Positions 61,318 to 64,000 of a stretch of 64,000 nt of DNA are shown piece after piece (the first letter of the stretch is position 1; each line of letters starts with the position of its first letter). The position numbers and the translations under genes are program-made. The DNA is taken from positions 2,224,501 to 2,288,500 of the forward strand of contig CM074760.1 in the NCBI GenBank assembly GCA_037355855.1, written 5' to 3'. The notes below the pieces were generated by a model. That model was not told the origin of the DNA, did no database searches, and saw only the letters and a list, made by a program, of their open reading frames with translations. Origin of the DNA: Pseudo-nitzschia pungens. Taxonomy: Eukaryota > Bacillariophyta > Bacillariophyceae > Bacillariales > Bacillariaceae.

Positions 61318-64000
61318 TTGACCTTGCGAATCAATCCCCAAGAATTGGTGCAAAGAAAGCCACCCGTAATCTTAGCGTCACCATCTAACCAATCTAACCA
61401 ACCGACGAACCAAAGGACCGACCGACCGACCAACTATCATCGAAGGAACCGTGGACTGACAGCAAACGAACGAACGAACAAACGAACAAACGATGAAGTT
61501 GCTCAGACGGAGGCAGCAGCAGCACCGGCAACGGAAACGGAAACGGAAACGGCAACAACGCTGGCAAAAGCAGCAGCAGCAGCAGCAGCAGCAGCAAAAA
61601 GCCTTCGCAAACGGACCGTCGCACCGACGACACCCACCACGACAAAGCGAAAGAAACTCGGCTTGTTTGGTTCCCCCAAAAAAAGCAGCGGCAAGAACAA
61701 GAAGAACAACGCCGCGGAGGCCCCGGAAACTCCCGCCGGCCGCAAACGGAGGAGCAACCTGCGAAAGAGCACCCTGTCGTCCACACCGGAGACGGTGCGG
61801 GAATCTCCGGCGTACTCTCCCAGCTACTATCACGACGACATAGACGAAAATGAATCCACAAACTCGTCGCACCTGCTGATTTCCGTCATTCCGGTCACTC
61901 CCTCGACCGATTTCAAAATTCGGCGGCATGATCATCGTCGTGAACAACAACAACAACAACAAGGACAACAAGGACAAGAAGAGAACCTCTCGAGGAATCT
62001 CCTCCAGCAACTCGATCTGGCGACGGTCGACGCTTCTCCGGACGGGACCGAAGAGGGAACAGAGTTGATCCTTCCGGGGAGCCACAGCAGGGACAGTCCA
62101 AAACACAATCTGAAGGTTGGCGCGGGTCAATCGGTTAACGCAACGGCAACGGCAACGGCAACGGCAACCGTGACCACGAAAGCAGTCGGTGCCAAGGCAG
62201 AAAGCAAACCCGAACCGGCCACCACTACCACTATCAACAACAGCAACAGCAACAGCAACAGCAACGGCAATTCCAAAGAGGAGAACCAAGAGGAAGACGA
62301 GGAAGCAGAGCAAGAGGATTCCTCTCAGGGAAACAAAAACGATCTGTCCGGCGATAGCGTCAGCGTCAACGTCAACGTCAACGACGTGTCGGCCCAAACA
62401 ACCTTCAGCAACGCTTCCCAATCGGAGCAGACTCCATCCGATACCGCGTTGGAGACGCAACGCGAAACCAAAGCCGATACTTCCCTCCAGGAGTCGAGGA
62501 GCAATTCCAAGAACAACAGCAAGAACAAAAGTAACGTGGTCACGCGGCTCCTATCGACGGCATTTGGCCGTGCAACGGAGGAAGACAACGACAACGACAA
62601 CGCCGGCACGGGAATGGAATGGGAATTGGCATAGTGGGCTCCTCCGCCGTCGACCAACTGGCGCGATTCAACGAAACAATGGAGGAGCTCCTCCCCACTG
62701 CCTGCACGTCCATCCTTCTCCAGCACCAACCCCAGCGATACACAACCCGCGATGACGATTCGGCGGAAGGGTCCGGAGACGACAGCAAATCGGGTGCGGA
62801 TATCTGGCAGGTGAGTTGGCTTGTTTGCTTGTTTGAAATTGTCGGCTTGCTCGTACGCTCGCTCCGGGCAAAAACGCGGAGCGCATGAATCATCCTTGGT
62901 CGAATTCCATGGGATGCGTAGGGGTTCCTTCCTTGTGTGACAATACTAATATGGGGGGACCGAAACAAACAAGTTTGCTTCTGTTTTTCTCCGTCTCTTG
63001 CGCCTGGATGCGTTTCGTGTACCGGTGTGCGTTTCGTGTTCGTTGCTTCTAACTAACAACACCGTCTGGTCATTGGATTGATTGTTGTTGCTCTGCACAC
63101 TTTTTGGCAAATCTGTTGGGATTCCCTGCGTTTCACCTTGATTTCTCGAACACGACCGAAATTACCGACTCACATACATCATGCATACACCCATGCACCC
63201 GTGCACACTACGAAACACCACCCAGGATCTACTCAACGTCGGATACACCCTCATTTACCACAAGGAGACTTCCGCCGGTCCCAACAACCACCAGCAACTA
63301 AATTTATCCCTGGCCGAGTCGACAACGAAGGAGTGCGAGAACGAGAGCAAGATCGAAGAGCACGAGTCCTGGGTCGGCCGGACCGTCACTTTCTCCTCTC
63401 GTCCGGGTGTGTTCGCTGGAATGGCGAGTCCCACCCTCAATCCACCGGTACTGGAATGGAAAACGGTCGTCGGAGGAAAGTCGCAATCGGTCGAAATACA
63501 CTCCGTCCCGATCTCCAAGATCGATGCGATCGGCGCGTCACCCCGTGGCAACAGCAACAACAGTAGCTGCAGCAACAACAGCAACAACAGCAGCAGCCGT
63601 CCTGCCCGCGACGATGCCAATCCATCTCCCGGGACGACGAACCCCCAGTGGAGCGAGTGGTACAAGACCCCGCTGGCCGCGGCCCTCGGGGACGTCGTTG
63701 AGATTCGCGGCAAGCCCCGGCGGGGCAACCCCAACGATACGAGCAACGGCTCCAACGACGGGGCGGATTGCTTCTTTGCCATCACGTCCACCGACGGAAC
63801 CGTGCACCTGTTCGAATCCATCCGGGCCCGGGACTCGAGAGCCATCGTGAAGGCCATCCGGTGGGCGTCGGCCCGATGGTCGCGCCTGGTGATCGAGGGA
63901 GATGCGACTTGCCTGTTGGCGGAGTTTTACAACGATTCGTCGCCAACGCGAGAAGGCGAGTGCGGGGCGGGGTCCGGGTCCGGGTTCGAGTCCCGCGCTC
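61318..64000 (+). CDS. Unrecognised low-complexity protein, 3' end beyond the window
   Basis: Three coding stretches seem to belong together. 61318-62634 is a long frame rich in Ala, Asn, Gln, Ser, Thr and Glu, with basic patches (RKRTVAPTTPTTTKRKKLGLF) and no in-frame ATG, so the true start lies in another frame (ATG 61493 is nearby) or an upstream exon. At 62611-62620 the word GGAAT is doubled; without one copy the frame runs on as VGSSAVDQLARFNETMEELL to a donor GTGAGT at 62811. After a 415-base intron (acceptor CCCAG) it continues from 63226 to the right edge. The last exon looks like a structured, perhaps PH-like, domain. Family and role unknown. It could be nuclear given the basic patches, but that is a guess. 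Confidence 0.5.
63226..64000 (+). CDS. Last visible exon of the preceding gene: possible PH-like domain
   Basis: Open for 258 codons from splice acceptor CCCAG to the window edge with no stop, in phase 0 with the donor at 62811. Reads DLLNVGYTLIYHKETSAG, then WVGRTVTFSSRPGVFAGMAS, VVGGKSQSVEIHSVPISKID, an Asn/Ser microsatellite linker, WSEWYKTPLAAALGDVVEIR, and CFFAITSTDGTVHLFESIRA followed by AIVKAIRWASARWSRLVIEG. The beta-strand-like pattern and the final amphipathic helix (RAIVKAIRWASARW) are reminiscent of a PH domain interrupted by a linker. No catalytic motif was recognised. Confidence 0.6.

Noticed and set aside
61378..62460. 360-codon minus-strand frame rich in Cys, Arg and Val
   Set aside because: Antisense of a trinucleotide-rich coding region; the composition is explained by CAG/AAC/ACG repeats read backwards.

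Overview
This window is nuclear DNA from a photosynthetic stramenopile, most likely a diatom. A raphid pennate is my best guess; I cannot name the genus. Supporting signs: several nuclear genes begin with a signal peptide ending in an 'A-F/W' junction typical of four-membrane plastid import; there is a fused plastid pyruvate dehydrogenase E1 alpha-beta gene, a plant-type phytoene desaturase, a DUF6824-type protein, a very long secreted PSxKPS-repeat protein with Cys-rich modules, and genes with few GT-AG introns.

Layout. 1-15.9 kb: mostly plastid-related genes: PDH E1 fusion (+), phytoene desaturase (+), a metallophosphoesterase (-), a PAP/fibrillin (-), and a degenerate radical-SAM-like protein (+). 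16.7-22 kb: nicotinate phosphoribosyltransferase (-) and a GUCD1-like protein (-). 23-30.8 kb: one 2,574-residue secreted repeat protein (-). 31-38 kb: mobile-element territory, with two TA-flanked hairpin elements and a TA-flanked transposon carrying a DDE-type transposase, itself inserted inside an older long-inverted-repeat element. 39-45 kb: an Iwr1-like protein with an ankyrin insert (-) and a cation/proton exchanger (-). 45.5-47.5 kb: a ~190-bp tandem repeat and a transposase-less deletion derivative of the transposon at 33-37 kb. 48-50 kb: the DUF6824 protein (+). 51.3-56.9 kb: a 5.56-kb TA-flanked element built largely of satellites and minisatellites. 57.8-59.3 kb: a FolD-type folate enzyme (+). 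61.3-64 kb: a low-complexity protein gene that runs off the right edge (+).

Functionally, PDH E1 supplies plastid acetyl-CoA, phytoene desaturase and the fibrillin belong to carotenoid and plastid-lipid biology, NAPRT to NAD salvage and FolD to one-carbon metabolism. I see no operon-like co-regulation; genes are separate, with ~0.8-2 kb spacers rich in a recurring GTAAGGTTA / TACCGTAC-type sequence.

A cross-cutting oddity is that three conserved genes contain five frame breaks, each explained by exactly one extra base. This suggests consensus insertion errors or, less likely, real +1 frame changes. All splice sites were inferred by eye and no database was consulted.
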